DNA from: Citrobacter arsenatis
GTDB taxonomy: Bacteria; Pseudomonadota; Gammaproteobacteria; Enterobacterales; Enterobacteriaceae
Direction of reading: 5' to 3'
DNA: 64,000 nucleotides
Assembly: GCF_004353845.1 (NCBI RefSeq)
Contig: NZ_CP037864.1
Location: 1,364,001-1,428,000 of the forward strand
Position numbers and translations under genes: made by a program. The notes under the pieces are model-generated. The model searched no databases and was not told the origin of the DNA. It was given only the letters and a program-made list of their open reading frames with translations. Numbering within the stretch: the first letter of the stretch is position 1; every line of letters starts with the position of its first letter. Positions 26,707 to 34,212 of this stretch are shown in pieces.

Positions 26707-27180
26707 TTAAATGGCGTGGATAGCGTGACGAGGGAAGGGAAGAGTTACCGGTGCAAATGGAATATCGTCATCAAAGTCCATCGGCGGTTCGCTGGCTTGC
26801 GGCGCAGCTGCGCGTTGTTGTTGCTGTCGCTGCGGCTGTGACGACGATTGCTGGCTCTGCTGCTGTCCATTGCGCGGAGGAAGGTCTATATCTCGCACCA
26901 GAATTGTTGGTGTCTGAGCTGCTGATCCATCCTGACGAGTCCACTCTTCAATGACGAACTCTCCTGACACAGTGACCTTTGCGCCTTTAACTACTGCCAC
27001 AGATAACTTCTCAGCCATCGCGCCAAACATTTTGCAGTTCAGCCATGATGTCTTTTCGTTCTCACCAAATCCGGTTTTTGCCGGGATAGAGAATGATGCA
27101 ATGTGCTTCCCGTTTGGTGTGACGCGGAGCACCGCGTCTTTACCAACGTTGCCGGAAACGATGATGGTGTTAATTGCCAT
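26707..27180 (-). CDS. ssb: single-stranded DNA-binding protein
   Basis: 157 residues. OB-fold at 1-105 (MAINTIIVSGNVGKDAVLRV, WLNCKMFGAMAEKL), then a glutamine-rich linker. The acidic tip MDFDDDIPF that recruits partner proteins is present but is followed by 15 extra residues ending HAIHAI, so it is not at the extreme C-terminus as in host SSB. It starts one base after the erf stop and likely works with Erf in recombination. Confidence 0.95.
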   Translation of the reverse strand: MAINTIIVSGNVGKDAVLRVTPNGKHIASFSIPAKTGFGENEKTSWLNCKMFGAMAEKLSVAVVKGAKVTVSGEFVIEEWTRQDGSAAQTPTILVRDIDLPPRNGQQQSQQSSSQPQRQQQQRAAAPQASEPPMDFDDDIPFAPVTLPFPRHAIHAI

Positions 27181-27807
27181 TTATGCCGCCTGTTTTAGTT
27201 CTCTGATTCGAATTCCGGTTACGTCTTTGCATTTAGCCTGGTGGTCAGGCCATCCGTTAAGGCGTTGCCATGTTGATGCGTATTGTTCCTGCAGTTTCTT
27301 GCTGTCGTTCTCAGCGCCAGCGTACTGCGTAAATTCAGCCAGAATCTGGTCTGCATCAGCCGGTTTTAAGTGGTGAACCTCTGCATCGGCATCAATCGCG
27401 GTTTCTTCGGTAGGGATGCAGAACGCCTGAAATGCAGCGTATTTGTAGGCGATCGACATAGCTTTGTTAGTCGCCTTATCACCGCTGTCCATTGCTTCGC
27501 CGTAGGTGGTGACCGTGTGGATGCTGCCATCCTCGGTGCTGACGAAATCGAAGTCTCCGCGAACTGTGATGTAGAACAGTGCGCCACCGCTTTTACTGGT
27601 TCGCTCTACGCTGGTTCGTTCGGTGTAGCGGGGTAGAATCAGAAGTTTGTGCTTCACAAGTTCCGGTGCCAACGCGTTGTAGATATCGTCGATTCCGCGA
27701 AACGCGTAGTTAACCTGGCTGCCTTGTTTTTTCTCCTTCCGGATTCCCTGCTCAGCAAGGGCGGAGGCAACTCCACTGATTGCGGCGTAAACCTTCTTCT
27801 CGGTCAT
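27181..27807 (-). CDS. erf: ERF-family single-strand annealing protein
   Basis: 208 residues, close to P22 Erf (204). The N-terminal ERF domain is seen: KKVYAAISGVASALAEQG, YAFRGIDDIYNAL and the conserved GDKATNKAMSIAYKYA. It anneals complementary single strands for phage recombination and circularisation. The start at 27807 has aggag eight bases before and overlaps the upstream stop (ATGA). Confidence 0.95.
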   Translation of the reverse strand: MTEKKVYAAISGVASALAEQGIRKEKKQGSQVNYAFRGIDDIYNALAPELVKHKLLILPRYTERTSVERTSKSGGALFYITVRGDFDFVSTEDGSIHTVTTYGEAMDSGDKATNKAMSIAYKYAAFQAFCIPTEETAIDADAEVHHLKPADADQILAEFTQYAGAENDSKKLQEQYASTWQRLNGWPDHQAKCKDVTGIRIRELKQAA

Positions 27808-27962
27808 GTGAAATCTCCTGCAAATTCTGCCCAACTGATCACCGGATTCTGTAGCTCAGCAGCCAGGTTAACTGGCTCGTCGTCTTCTGCTTCCACGTCG
27901 CCAATCACATCAGACATCAGCCGGATGAAAGCATCATCGTCCCATCGCTCTGCAACTCTCAT
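27804..27962 (-). CDS. 52-residue acidic protein before erf
   Basis: Product MRVAERWDDDAFIRLMSDVI... is strongly acidic. Start and stop both overlap neighbours (ATGA at each end), so it is translated in a chain with erf. Function unknown; an accessory role in recombination is possible. Confidence 0.6.
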   Translation of the reverse strand: MRVAERWDDDAFIRLMSDVIGDVEAEDDEPVNLAAELQNPVISWAEFAGDFT

Positions 27963-28156
27963 GCCGCTTGCTCCTGATGTGTGATTACATAACCCTGTTC
28001 AGCAAGCCATTCGAGAACTACAGCGCCGTCTAACTGCGGGAGGACTTCTCGTGTGTCTACTGTCCCATCAAGCGTCACACCATCAAGCTCCAAGACCTGA
28101 TTGCGTTGGCTGTCCAGATATCCATGAGCGTGGTCATATTTGAGTTTCAGCTTCAT
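27959..28156 (-). CDS. small phage protein, unknown
   Basis: 65 residues (MKLKLKYDHAHGYLDSQRNQ...), with gaggtg just before the ATG at 28156. It sits between the coiled-coil gene and the acidic 52-residue gene, part of the recombination segment. No family recognised. Confidence 0.65.
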   Translation of the reverse strand: MKLKLKYDHAHGYLDSQRNQVLELDGVTLDGTVDTREVLPQLDGAVVLEWLAEQGYVITHQEQAA

Positions 28157-28163
28157 ATGCACC

Positions 28164-29135
28164 TCAGTAGTTAATTTGTGTTCTCGGTACCAGGCCATCC
28201 ATCAGCGCTTTCAGGACTTCGATAGCCTGTTCGCGTGAGATGCTGGTATTAGCTGTGAGTGCGTTTACGATTTCAGTACCAACGGCCTTGCGGTGCTTAA
28301 CATCTGCTTCACGTTTTGCCTTCTCGTCAGAGATGCGCTTCTCTTCCGCAAGACGGGCTGCTTCTTTCGCCTCAGCTTCACGCTTGATGCGATCAGCTTC
28401 TTCCTGAGCTTTGCGCTGTTCCGCTTCAATGGCTGCTTTCTTATCTGCTTCAGCTTTCTCTGCGGCGTCTTTAGCTTCCTGCTCTGCGCGTTCTTGTGCT
28501 TGCTTAGCCAGTAATTCAGCCTGTGCTCTTGCTGCAATCGCATCCTCTTCGCGTTTCTTCGCTGCTGCCAGTTCAGCCGCTGCTTTCTCTTCGGCTTCGC
28601 GCTTGGCCTGTTCTGCCGCCTGACGCTTTAACTCTTCTTCATGAGCAATGCGCTGGCGTTCTTCTTCCGCTTTCTTCTCTGCCAGTTCACGGTCAAATGC
28701 GTCGTTCATCAGCAAAGCAATTTCATGGTCTGACTCTAGCTGCTTACGGTCTTCCTCTGCTTTAATCTTGGCGGCTTCCTCTGCCTTAATTCGCTCCTGT
28801 TCTGCCTCCCACTCTGTTAGTGGGCGGCGTACCTCATCTTTCAGCGCGTCCAGACGTTCACGCACAATGCGGCGGCTTTCGTCGATCTGCTTTGGTAGCG
28901 CCTTCAGTTCAGCAACAAGGTCTTTACCGGCGTTGTCGATGTATGTTTTTGAACGCGCAACCTTGTGCGCCATGGATGCGATAGCATCACGGCCTTTCTT
29001 GGTGGATACATCCGGTACCAGGCTGCGAGCTTCTTTCTCGATTTTTTCAATGATGGGATCGAGTTGCTCGTTATTGGTGAATACAGCCATTGCACTCGAT
29101 TTTTCGATAACGACTAAATCCGTTACTTCACTCAT
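28164..29135 (-). CDS. long coiled-coil phage protein, TolA-like
   Basis: 323 residues from the ATG at 29135 (aggaga upstream). Residues about 100-290 are an almost continuous charged coiled coil rich in A/E/K/R, the reason such proteins get called TolA-like; there is no TolA membrane anchor or domain III. The C-terminal 45 residues (AVGTEIVNALTANTSISREQ...) look globular. Its place next to Erf and SSB suggests a role in phage recombination or DNA metabolism. Confidence 0.8.
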   Translation of the reverse strand: MSEVTDLVVIEKSSAMAVFTNNEQLDPIIEKIEKEARSLVPDVSTKKGRDAIASMAHKVARSKTYIDNAGKDLVAELKALPKQIDESRRIVRERLDALKDEVRRPLTEWEAEQERIKAEEAAKIKAEEDRKQLESDHEIALLMNDAFDRELAEKKAEEERQRIAHEEELKRQAAEQAKREAEEKAAAELAAAKKREEDAIAARAQAELLAKQAQERAEQEAKDAAEKAEADKKAAIEAEQRKAQEEADRIKREAEAKEAARLAEEKRISDEKAKREADVKHRKAVGTEIVNALTANTSISREQAIEVLKALMDGLVPRTQINY

Positions 29136-29209
29136 GGTCTCTCCTGAAATTTGGTTGTGCGCTTCCCGTCTGCGATAGCCGGACGAGTAGGGGGAATGTG
29201 GGAGGTTTG

Positions 29210-29401
29210 TTATTCGGTTGGTGGCTCTGGAAGAGGTTGCCAATGACTTACTTTTTCTACGCGCAAAGGTTTCCATTTCCCATAAGAAAACACATGTAAT
29301 CTGTCTCCAATAATGAACCCGAAATCATAATCACCATCATTAAGAAGCAACACCATCACTCCATTAGGAGGCATCTTGTCACTACACTTAATCCAGCCCA
29401 T
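29210..29401 (-). CDS. DUF551 protein
   Basis: 63 residues with the typical DUF551 pattern: WIKCSDKMPPNGVMVLLLND at the start and HWQPLPEPP at the end. The start at 29401 lies seven bases after aggaa. Widespread in enterobacterial phage early operons; function unknown. Confidence 0.85.
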   Translation of the reverse strand: MGWIKCSDKMPPNGVMVLLLNDGDYDFGFIIGDRLHVFSYGKWKPLRVEKVSHWQPLPEPPTE

Positions 29402-29403
29402 AA

Positions 29404-29538
29404 TCATTTCCTGTGCCACGGAAAACCAATTGCCGCCTTCATATCGTTGTAGGCCGACATCCACATCAAGCCATCACCTATGAATCTGGCGATTAGCGCT
29501 TTGTTCTGCGCTGCACGAAGCATGTTGTGATTAATCAT
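29404..29538 (-). CDS. 44-residue phage ORF
   Basis: Product MINHNMLRAAQNKALIARFI... overlaps the upstream gene by ATGA and its stop runs into the ribosome site of the DUF551 gene. Coupling supports it as a real small gene; no function known. Confidence 0.55.
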   Translation of the reverse strand: MINHNMLRAAQNKALIARFIGDGLMWMSAYNDMKAAIGFPWHRK

Positions 29539-29693
29539 GATTTACCATCCACCTGCTGCAATAACCCGGCAATGTGCATCTGCCAGCGGTTCATTGTGAT
29601 TTTCTCGCGAGGTTTATCGACTGATGAGAGTTGCCACTCGTTGTCGTTGAGTTTTGATGCGTGGTACTGCTTGCCGTTGTGGGTGACTGTCAT
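29535..29693 (-). CDS. 52-residue phage protein
   Basis: Product MTVTHNGKQYHASKLNDNEW... begins with a beta-hairpin-like segment and ends in a helical part. It is linked to both neighbours by ATGA overlaps. Closely similar short proteins are common in lambdoid leftward operons; function unknown. Confidence 0.65.
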   Translation of the reverse strand: MTVTHNGKQYHASKLNDNEWQLSSVDKPREKITMNRWQMHIAGLLQQVDGKS

Positions 29694-30001
29694 GAGGGAT
29701 CGTCCTGTTTCAGACTTTCAAGATACTCATGCGGGTCGTCGTAGCACTGGCATTCGCTGTACCAATCAACCCAGCGATCGTTAAGATCCATCTCCTCAAG
29801 GTCTTGGTCGGTAAGGCTTTCGTCAAACATCTGAAGGCCATTTGCATTGCTGTAATCTGGCTTGATGTTGTTGTCATACTGGAAAGCATCGTAATCAGCC
29901 AACGCGCTCATCATTCGCACACCTTCTTCGACGCTGCTCACATCAACAAAGAAAGGCTTGCCTGGAATCTGTGGTATATGCCATACACGTAATTTATTCA
30001 T
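29690..30001 (-). CDS. conserved phage protein, possible superinfection-exclusion type
   Basis: 103 residues from the ATG at 30001 (ggagat upstream). The start MNKLRVWHIPQIPGKPFFVD and the FQYDNNIKPDYSNANGLQMF segment match a conserved family in Stx and lambdoid phages that I recall being labelled superinfection-exclusion protein in some annotations. I cannot verify that function here. The C-terminus is acidic. Confidence 0.65.
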   Translation of the reverse strand: MNKLRVWHIPQIPGKPFFVDVSSVEEGVRMMSALADYDAFQYDNNIKPDYSNANGLQMFDESLTDQDLEEMDLNDRWVDWYSECQCYDDPHEYLESLKQDDPS

Positions 30002-30139
30002 AATCATCTCCGCGCTTAAGCCGCGCCGCTGAGCTAAAGACCTCTGCATGCAAAAATACATATGCAGACTTATTGGTAAGCGGTGGATAGCCGCCGTGAT
30101 AACAGAGCACCCTCGTGAAGGCGCTGTGGTATCAGCAAT

Positions 30140-30160
30140 AAAAAACCCGCCGGAGCGGGT
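30140..30160 (-). terminator. intrinsic terminator, leftward operon
   Basis: On the - strand, cccgc and gcggg form the stem, followed by six T (30145-30140), directly after the stop at 30161. Genes further left would need N antitermination to be transcribed from PL. Confidence 0.8.
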
Positions 30161-30343
30161 CTATTCGTCGTCATCATCGTCATCGAGGTTTATTGTTTTT
30201 ACCCATATTCCCCTGGTGTTTCTTGAGCACCATTCATCAGCTTCATGCCATGACGTGAACACTAAATTCTCATCAAACGCATCCTTTGCTATCTCTACTT
30301 CTTCCGAATCATCAACGTTCAAAAGAACGATAAGCCTCGCCAT
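30161..30343 (-). CDS. 60-residue acidic phage protein
   Basis: Product MARLIVLLNVDDSEEVEIAK... ending in a run of six aspartates. A strong gagggtaagg site precedes the ATG. Flanked by terminators on both sides. Function unknown; the beta-alpha start suggests a small globular fold. Confidence 0.7.
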   Translation of the reverse strand: MARLIVLLNVDDSEEVEIAKDAFDENLVFTSWHEADEWCSRNTRGIWVKTINLDDDDDDE

Positions 30344-30375
30344 CGCCTTACCCTCTGTTTGTATCGTGAGCTAAT

Positions 30376-30399
30376 AAAAAGGCCGCCTAGTTGGCAGCC
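30376..30399 (-). terminator. intrinsic terminator over a stop codon
   Basis: On the - strand, ggctgcc and ggcggcc form the stem with one G-T pair, followed by TTTTT. The stop codon of the upstream gene (30387-30389) lies in the loop and 3' arm. Confidence 0.75.
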
Positions 30400-30590
30400 T
30401 GTTTTTTCTGAGCTTCAAGCTCTCTGGCAATCATCGCCGTGGTTCTAATTGCCCAGCGGTCAACGTGTTTACCATCTTCGATGACAAGCGCCATTTCTTC
30501 CGGCTTAACCATGCATTCAGCATCGAGCTTGCATCCTTTACACCTATTGAACTGACCACACCATTGATTGGTGTCTACATTGGCGCTCAT
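30387..30590 (-). CDS. small cysteine-containing phage protein
   Basis: 67 residues with four cysteines (QWCGQFNRCKGCKLDAEC) that could bind zinc. The ATGA overlap with the upstream gene shows coupling. Function unknown. Confidence 0.65.
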   Translation of the reverse strand: MSANVDTNQWCGQFNRCKGCKLDAECMVKPEEMALVIEDGKHVDRWAIRTTAMIARELEAQKKQAAN

Positions 30591-30787
30591 TCTTTTGCCC
30601 TTAACGCTTCCAGTTCGTGATTTCTGATGTCTTCAATATGTTGTCTATTTTCTTCTGCAGTAATAACGTGAACATAAAACCCGTGTTCATCGCTGGTATT
30701 TATTGTTCTAAATCCCGCCGCACGAATACCCTTCTGGACAGCGTGAGCCTTTTCGGCACCGCAAAAACCAAATGTTATTTTTGCCAT
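30587..30787 (-). CDS. small phage protein, unknown
   Basis: 66 residues (MAKITFGFCGAEKAHAVQKG...), with gaggtgagg before the ATG. Beta-alpha-beta pattern; no family recognised. Follows N in the PL operon. Confidence 0.65.
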   Translation of the reverse strand: MAKITFGFCGAEKAHAVQKGIRAAGFRTINTSDEHGFYVHVITAEENRQHIEDIRNHELEALRAKE

Positions 30788-30807
30788 TGCCTCACCTCAT
30801 AAGTTAA

Positions 30808-31038
30808 TTAACGCGCCGTAACCGATTTGCTGCTGCGATGACCGGCGGCGTATAGCGCCACATCCGGCAAACATGCAGAACCGCCTGTATTGCTGTCACG
30901 CAGACTACCGAGCGAAGTGGCGCGGTCTACTCGTGACGGGCATCCGCTAAGAATTTCACCAATGCGATTAGCGAAGTGTTTCTCAGCTGCTTTCTTTGCA
31001 TTGAACGCCGCAAGGCGACGCGCTTGATTTCTGTTCAT
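30808..31038 (-). CDS. N: P22-type antitermination protein N
   Basis: 76 residues from the ATG at 31038 (agggg upstream). The C-terminus (SACLPDVALYAAGHRSSKS, then VTAR) closely matches the end of P22-type N proteins as I recall it, and the N-terminus is an arginine/lysine-rich helix (NRNQARRLAAFNAKKAAEK) suited to binding boxB RNA. First gene of the PL operon, with nutL upstream. It should let RNA polymerase read through the terminators in both early operons. Confidence 0.8.
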   Translation of the reverse strand: MNRNQARRLAAFNAKKAAEKHFANRIGEILSGCPSRVDRATSLGSLRDSNTGGSACLPDVALYAAGHRSSKSVTAR

Positions 31039-31234
31039 GATGGTTCCCCTTGTGAGTTCTTTGGTGGTGTGTTGAATGTGGATTTGAACCACAAAATCCG
31101 GCGGACTTTTCGCTTGGTTGATCAAGCCAAGCACCATCGACTTACTCACAGATGGCTGCGCAGCCAATCCCGATTGATATTCGATGCCAGCGAATCATTT
31201 CCTGTTTCACCACACCCCGAAGAACTCTCTCCGG

Positions 31235-31268
31235 CCTCAGATTCTGAGGACTAAATTTTTAATGAGCA
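31235..31268 (-). promoter_or_regulatory. nutL antitermination site
   Basis: On the - strand a boxA-like GCTCATTAAA is followed by the hairpin CCTCA-GAATC-TGAGG (31249-31235), a five-pair stem with a GNRA-like pentaloop. The stem is identical to that of nutR at 32571-32585. It lies between PL and N. Confidence 0.8.
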
Positions 31269-31336
31269 GCCGGACTTCCTGTCTGGCGCGGCAGGTAACT
31301 CTTGTTGCCGCATCGATGTTTCGTTTCGATGTGGTA

Positions 31337-31412
31337 ACTATAAAACTATGGTTGTATCACTGTCAACAACTAGGGTTGTAATATTTTATGGTTTGGTTGT
31401 TTTGTGGTTGTA
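31337..31412 (-). promoter_or_regulatory. PL promoter and OL operators
   Basis: On the - strand, -35 TTGACA (31366-31361) and -10 TATAGT (31342-31337) are 18 bases apart. Repressor-like sites overlap it: actatggttg, caactagggttg (31367-31378), and further ggttg half-sites at 31390-31411. They share CAACC/GGTTG half-sites with the OR region. Confidence 0.8.
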
Positions 31413-31443
31413 ATTTAAAGGGAAATAATTTTATTGAGGTAAT

Positions 31444-31466
31444 AAAAAAGCCCCGTGAAGGGGCTT
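31444..31466 (-). terminator. cI terminator
   Basis: On the - strand aagcccc and ggggctt form a seven-pair stem with a tight loop, followed by six T, 20 bases after the cI stop. Confidence 0.85.
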
Positions 31467-31485
31467 TAGAATGGAAAAGTTTCTT

Positions 31486-32211
31486 TTACCAAAGTGTCGA
31501 TGACCAGAAAACGCGACCGATTACTTCTACGCTTCCTATCTCTGCTTCTTCATCAGGCCATTCTGCAGAGTTATAGCTACGAATGGTTAATGTATCTGGG
31601 CCAGTTCTGTACAAAAGTTTTAGGCGCTTCCAGCCGCCTTGGTTAATTGCATACAGCTTACCATCGACAATTTTTTTATCGTTGCAGTTTACAGCTACCG
31701 TTGTTCCTTCTGGGATCACTGGCTCCATGCTATTCCCATGAGCGGGAAAGCAGAGAACGCCAGATCCATCAGAATTGATGCCTTTGCGTCTTAATGTTGA
31801 CTTAGAAAAACGAAGCATAAATCCGTTGTAGTCCTCATCAGAGAAGCTTCCGTCACCACACGCAAATTCAATATCTTTGAGGAATGGCACTTCCACTTCA
31901 TCACTGCCAAGAGGGGTTTCGTTGTCCCATGGATCAACGGGCTTCCAATCCATTTCTGGAGGAATATCTGAATCAGGATGATGTGGTGTACTTCCATCGC
32001 CCTTCATCGGCCCAACTTCCTCTGCGAGCCATTCAGGGCGCACACCTAAAGCTCGAGAGATCTCGATAATCTTAGTTGAGCTTTTGGCGTTCCCAGACGT
32101 TAGCTTTTGAATTGCGGCTTGGCTCACACCAGCCAACTTAGCTAGGTTCATCTGAGTCATGCCAGCTTCGCGCATGGCAACTTTTAAGCGTTCTGCAAGT
32201 GTCATTTTCAT
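31486..32211 (-). CDS. cI: CI-like prophage repressor
   Basis: 241 residues. Helix-turn-helix at about 16-45 (MTQMNLAKLAGVSQAAIQKL) and C-terminal S24/LexA-like autoprotease: cleavage bond Cys118-Gly119 (FACGDG), catalytic Ser161 (HGNSMEP) and Lys195 (WKRLKLL). It should keep the prophage silent and be cleaved on SOS induction. The start at 32211 is chosen because the PRM promoter places transcription initiation at this ATG, making the mRNA leaderless as for lambda cI; the longer open frame runs through the operators. Confidence 0.93.
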   Translation of the reverse strand: MKMTLAERLKVAMREAGMTQMNLAKLAGVSQAAIQKLTSGNAKSSTKIIEISRALGVRPEWLAEEVGPMKGDGSTPHHPDSDIPPEMDWKPVDPWDNETPLGSDEVEVPFLKDIEFACGDGSFSDEDYNGFMLRFSKSTLRRKGINSDGSGVLCFPAHGNSMEPVIPEGTTVAVNCNDKKIVDGKLYAINQGGWKRLKLLYRTGPDTLTIRSYNSAEWPDEEAEIGSVEVIGRVFWSSTLW

Positions 32212-32217
32212 GCCGTG

Positions 32218-32288
32218 AAAATACAACCTTGGTTTTGTTAGGTCAAACAACCAAAGTGGTTGCAAAATAACAACCAAGGTTTTATATT
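32218..32288. promoter_or_regulatory. OR operators with PR and PRM
   Basis: PR (+): -35 TTGCAA at 32260-32265, 17-base spacer, -10 TATATT at 32283-32288. PRM (-): -35 TTGACC (32246-32241), 17-base spacer, -10 TATTTT (32223-32218). Three operator-like sites with CAACC/GGTTG half-sites start at 32224, 32248 and 32271, about 24 bases apart; the middle one, caaccaaagtggttg, is a perfect inverted repeat. Confidence 0.88.
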
Positions 32289-32317
32289 GTTTAACAGGAT
32301 ACAACGGAGGTGGTTTT

Positions 32318-32545
32318 ATGAATCCTGTAATTAAAACCGCCATTGCCATTGTCGGCACGCAGAAGGAATTAGCCAAAGCGTGCGGAGTTAGTCAGGCAGC
32401 TGTTCAGAAATGGCTGCACGGCAAGGCAAAGGTGGCCCCACAAAATGTTGCATCCCTTGTTGATGCAACTGGAGGGAAGGTTAAGGCGTATCAGATTCGA
32501 CCAGACCTTCCAGGCTTGTTCCCAAATCCGGAAAAAGCCGCTTAG
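32318..32545 (+). CDS. cro: Cro-like repressor
   Basis: 75 residues with a Cro/YdaS-type helix-turn-helix: TQKELAKACGVSQAAVQKWL. First gene of the rightward operon, divergent from cI and preceded by ggaggtgg. It should repress PRM and early transcription. Confidence 0.92.
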   Translation: MNPVIKTAIAIVGTQKELAKACGVSQAAVQKWLHGKAKVAPQNVASLVDATGGKVKAYQIRPDLPGLFPNPEKAA

Positions 32546-32550
32546 TAACA

Positions 32551-32585
32551 TTGCTCTTTAAAAATCAGCCCCTCAGAAGCTGAGG
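32551..32585 (+). promoter_or_regulatory. nutR antitermination site
   Basis: boxA-like ttgctctttaa (32551-32561) followed by boxB hairpin cctca-gaagc-tgagg (32571-32585). The stem equals that of nutL. It lies between cro and cII, as in lambda. Confidence 0.85.
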
Positions 32586-32652
32586 AAAACTACAAAAGCG
32601 CATCGCATGGTGCGCACGTATTTAACTATTTCAACACCAAGGAATTTAACAA

Positions 32653-32955
32653 ATGGAAAACTCAATTAACCGCAACAAGGTCAATGCCCGTCGCATTGAG
32701 TCCTGGTTGCTTAACCGTATCGCCATGAAAGGTGGCAACAACGTAGCTAAAGAGATCGGCGTCGATAAGGCACAGATTACCCGCTGGAAAGAAACATGGC
32801 TGCCGAAGATGGCAATGCTGCTGGCAGTTCTGGAATGGGGTGTTGTTGATGACGATATGGCGAGGTTGGCAAGAGAAGTAGCTGCGGTGCTCACAAAGAA
32901 AAAATCCCCGACGGTCGAGGTCGAGGATTCAGATCAAATCACCATGAAGTTCTAG
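32653..32955 (+). CDS. cII: CII-like transcriptional activator
   Basis: 100 residues; helix-turn-helix at about 25-50 (NNVAKEIGVDKAQITRWKET), followed by KMAMLLAVLEWG as in lambda/P22 CII. It should promote lysogeny by activating repressor and integrase promoters. Confidence 0.93.
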   Translation: MENSINRNKVNARRIESWLLNRIAMKGGNNVAKEIGVDKAQITRWKETWLPKMAMLLAVLEWGVVDDDMARLAREVAAVLTKKKSPTVEVEDSDQITMKF

Positions 32956-32987
32956 CCGAATAACTGGATCAATTCACAGGAGTAATT

Positions 32988-33134
32988 ATGCCTAAGAAAA
33001 CTCGTTTTTACCAGGCGTCAGTACATAAAAATATTGCTCGTGACCGGTTCATCAAATCCTGTAACCCGGCTGTCGGTACAAAGCTGAGAGCCATCCTGGA
33101 AGAATTCAAACGTAAGGAGAACGGTCATGAGTAG
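32988..33134 (+). CDS. 48-residue basic phage protein
   Basis: Product MPKKTRFYQASVHKNIARDR... with aggag six bases before the ATG; its stop overlaps the start of the O-like gene. Similar short basic proteins lie between cII and the initiator gene in other lambdoid phages. Function unknown. Confidence 0.65.
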   Translation: MPKKTRFYQASVHKNIARDRFIKSCNPAVGTKLRAILEEFKRKENGHE

Positions 33135-34212
33135 CCTAGCAACAGTTACACCAATCAGGCCGATTCTGGCGGCCGTGGAGCGTCAGGTGGCAGATCTCGA
33201 TGATGGCTACACGCGAACCGCTAATGCACTGATGGAGGCCGTCATGCTGTCAGGCCTCACTCAACACCAGTTGCTGATTGTGATCGCTGTGTGGCGCAAG
33301 ACATACGGATACAACAAGAAGATGGACTGGATCGGCAATGAGCAATTCGCCGCTCTGACCGGGATGGCACCAACTAAATGCTCTACTGCAAAAAACGAAC
33401 TTGTCAGGATGGGAGTTCTTACTCAGACAGGTCGTCAGGTTGGAATGAACAAGAACATATCCGAGTGGAAAACAAAGGTTAACGGAATCGGTAAAACATT
33501 TACCGAATCAGTAAAGAAAACCTTCACCAAAACGGTAAATAGTGATTTACCGAATCAGGTAAACACAAAAGACAATATCCAAAAGACAGAAAGAAAAGAT
33601 CCCCCTAAATCCCCCGATGGGGAAAACATGCTAGCTCAGGAAGTGATGGATTACTTCAACGAGCTGACCAAAAGCCGCTGCTCAAAACTGGCGCCATTTG
33701 AAAAAGTTCTCTCCACCGTGAAAAGCAAAGGTGAGTGCTACACAGCTGAAGAGCTGAAGCTGGTTATCAGATGGGCTCATGTGAACTGGAAGCACAGCAT
33801 CAAGCCGGAGAACGTTTGCCGCATGACACGCTTCGATGGCTACCTGTCAGACGCTTTGCTTTGGGCTGATGAGCAAGGCAGCAACCCGGCGGCATGCCCC
33901 CACAACGAAATAATCTCTCTCTGGAATGACAAATTCCCGGCTAAAGCGGTTTCACAGCATGAGTGGAACCGGCGCCGACCTGCCTACCGAGATCTTGAGG
34001 CGGTATGGAATGGCAAGACGAGCCAGGGTAACTGGCGAGAGCTGAAACATATGAGCAGGGCATTCGACCTGATAGGAAAGTCATCGCTGTTCACCAACAA
34101 GCAGGGTGAATCCTGGCTGACTCTGGACTGGATACTCAATCCTAAGAACTGGGGCTCAGTCTACGAGCAAGCCATCAACGAACACCGCCAGCGCAAGGGA
34201 GTTACTGCATGA
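33127..34212 (+). CDS. replication initiator, O-like
   Basis: 361 residues. The N-terminal 110 residues are the phage replication O domain (winged helix: TANALMEAVMLSGLTQHQLL, WRKTYGYNKKMDW), which binds origin repeats. The repeats themselves lie inside this gene at 33489-33564, encoding the linker. The C-terminal part should load the helicase. Overlaps the helicase start by ATGA. Confidence 0.92.
   Translation: MSSLATVTPIRPILAAVERQVADLDDGYTRTANALMEAVMLSGLTQHQLLIVIAVWRKTYGYNKKMDWIGNEQFAALTGMAPTKCSTAKNELVRMGVLTQTGRQVGMNKNISEWKTKVNGIGKTFTESVKKTFTKTVNSDLPNQVNTKDNIQKTERKDPPKSPDGENMLAQEVMDYFNELTKSRCSKLAPFEKVLSTVKSKGECYTAEELKLVIRWAHVNWKHSIKPENVCRMTRFDGYLSDALLWADEQGSNPAACPHNEIISLWNDKFPAKAVSQHEWNRRRPAYRDLEAVWNGKTSQGNWRELKHMSRAFDLIGKSSLFTNKQGESWLTLDWILNPKNWGSVYEQAINEHRQRKGVTA
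33489..33564 (+). other. phage origin repeats inside the initiator gene
   Basis: Inverted repeats cggtaaaacatttaccg (33489-33505) and cggtaaatagtgatttaccg (33533-33552), a degenerate copy between them and a half-site caggtaaac (33556-33564). An A-rich stretch follows (33565-33600). This mirrors the iteron origin in lambda O. Confidence 0.78.

Noticed and set aside
28265..28765. Several open frames overlapping the coiled-coil gene
   Set aside because: Low-complexity A/E/K/R codons leave other frames open; no starts with ribosome sites.
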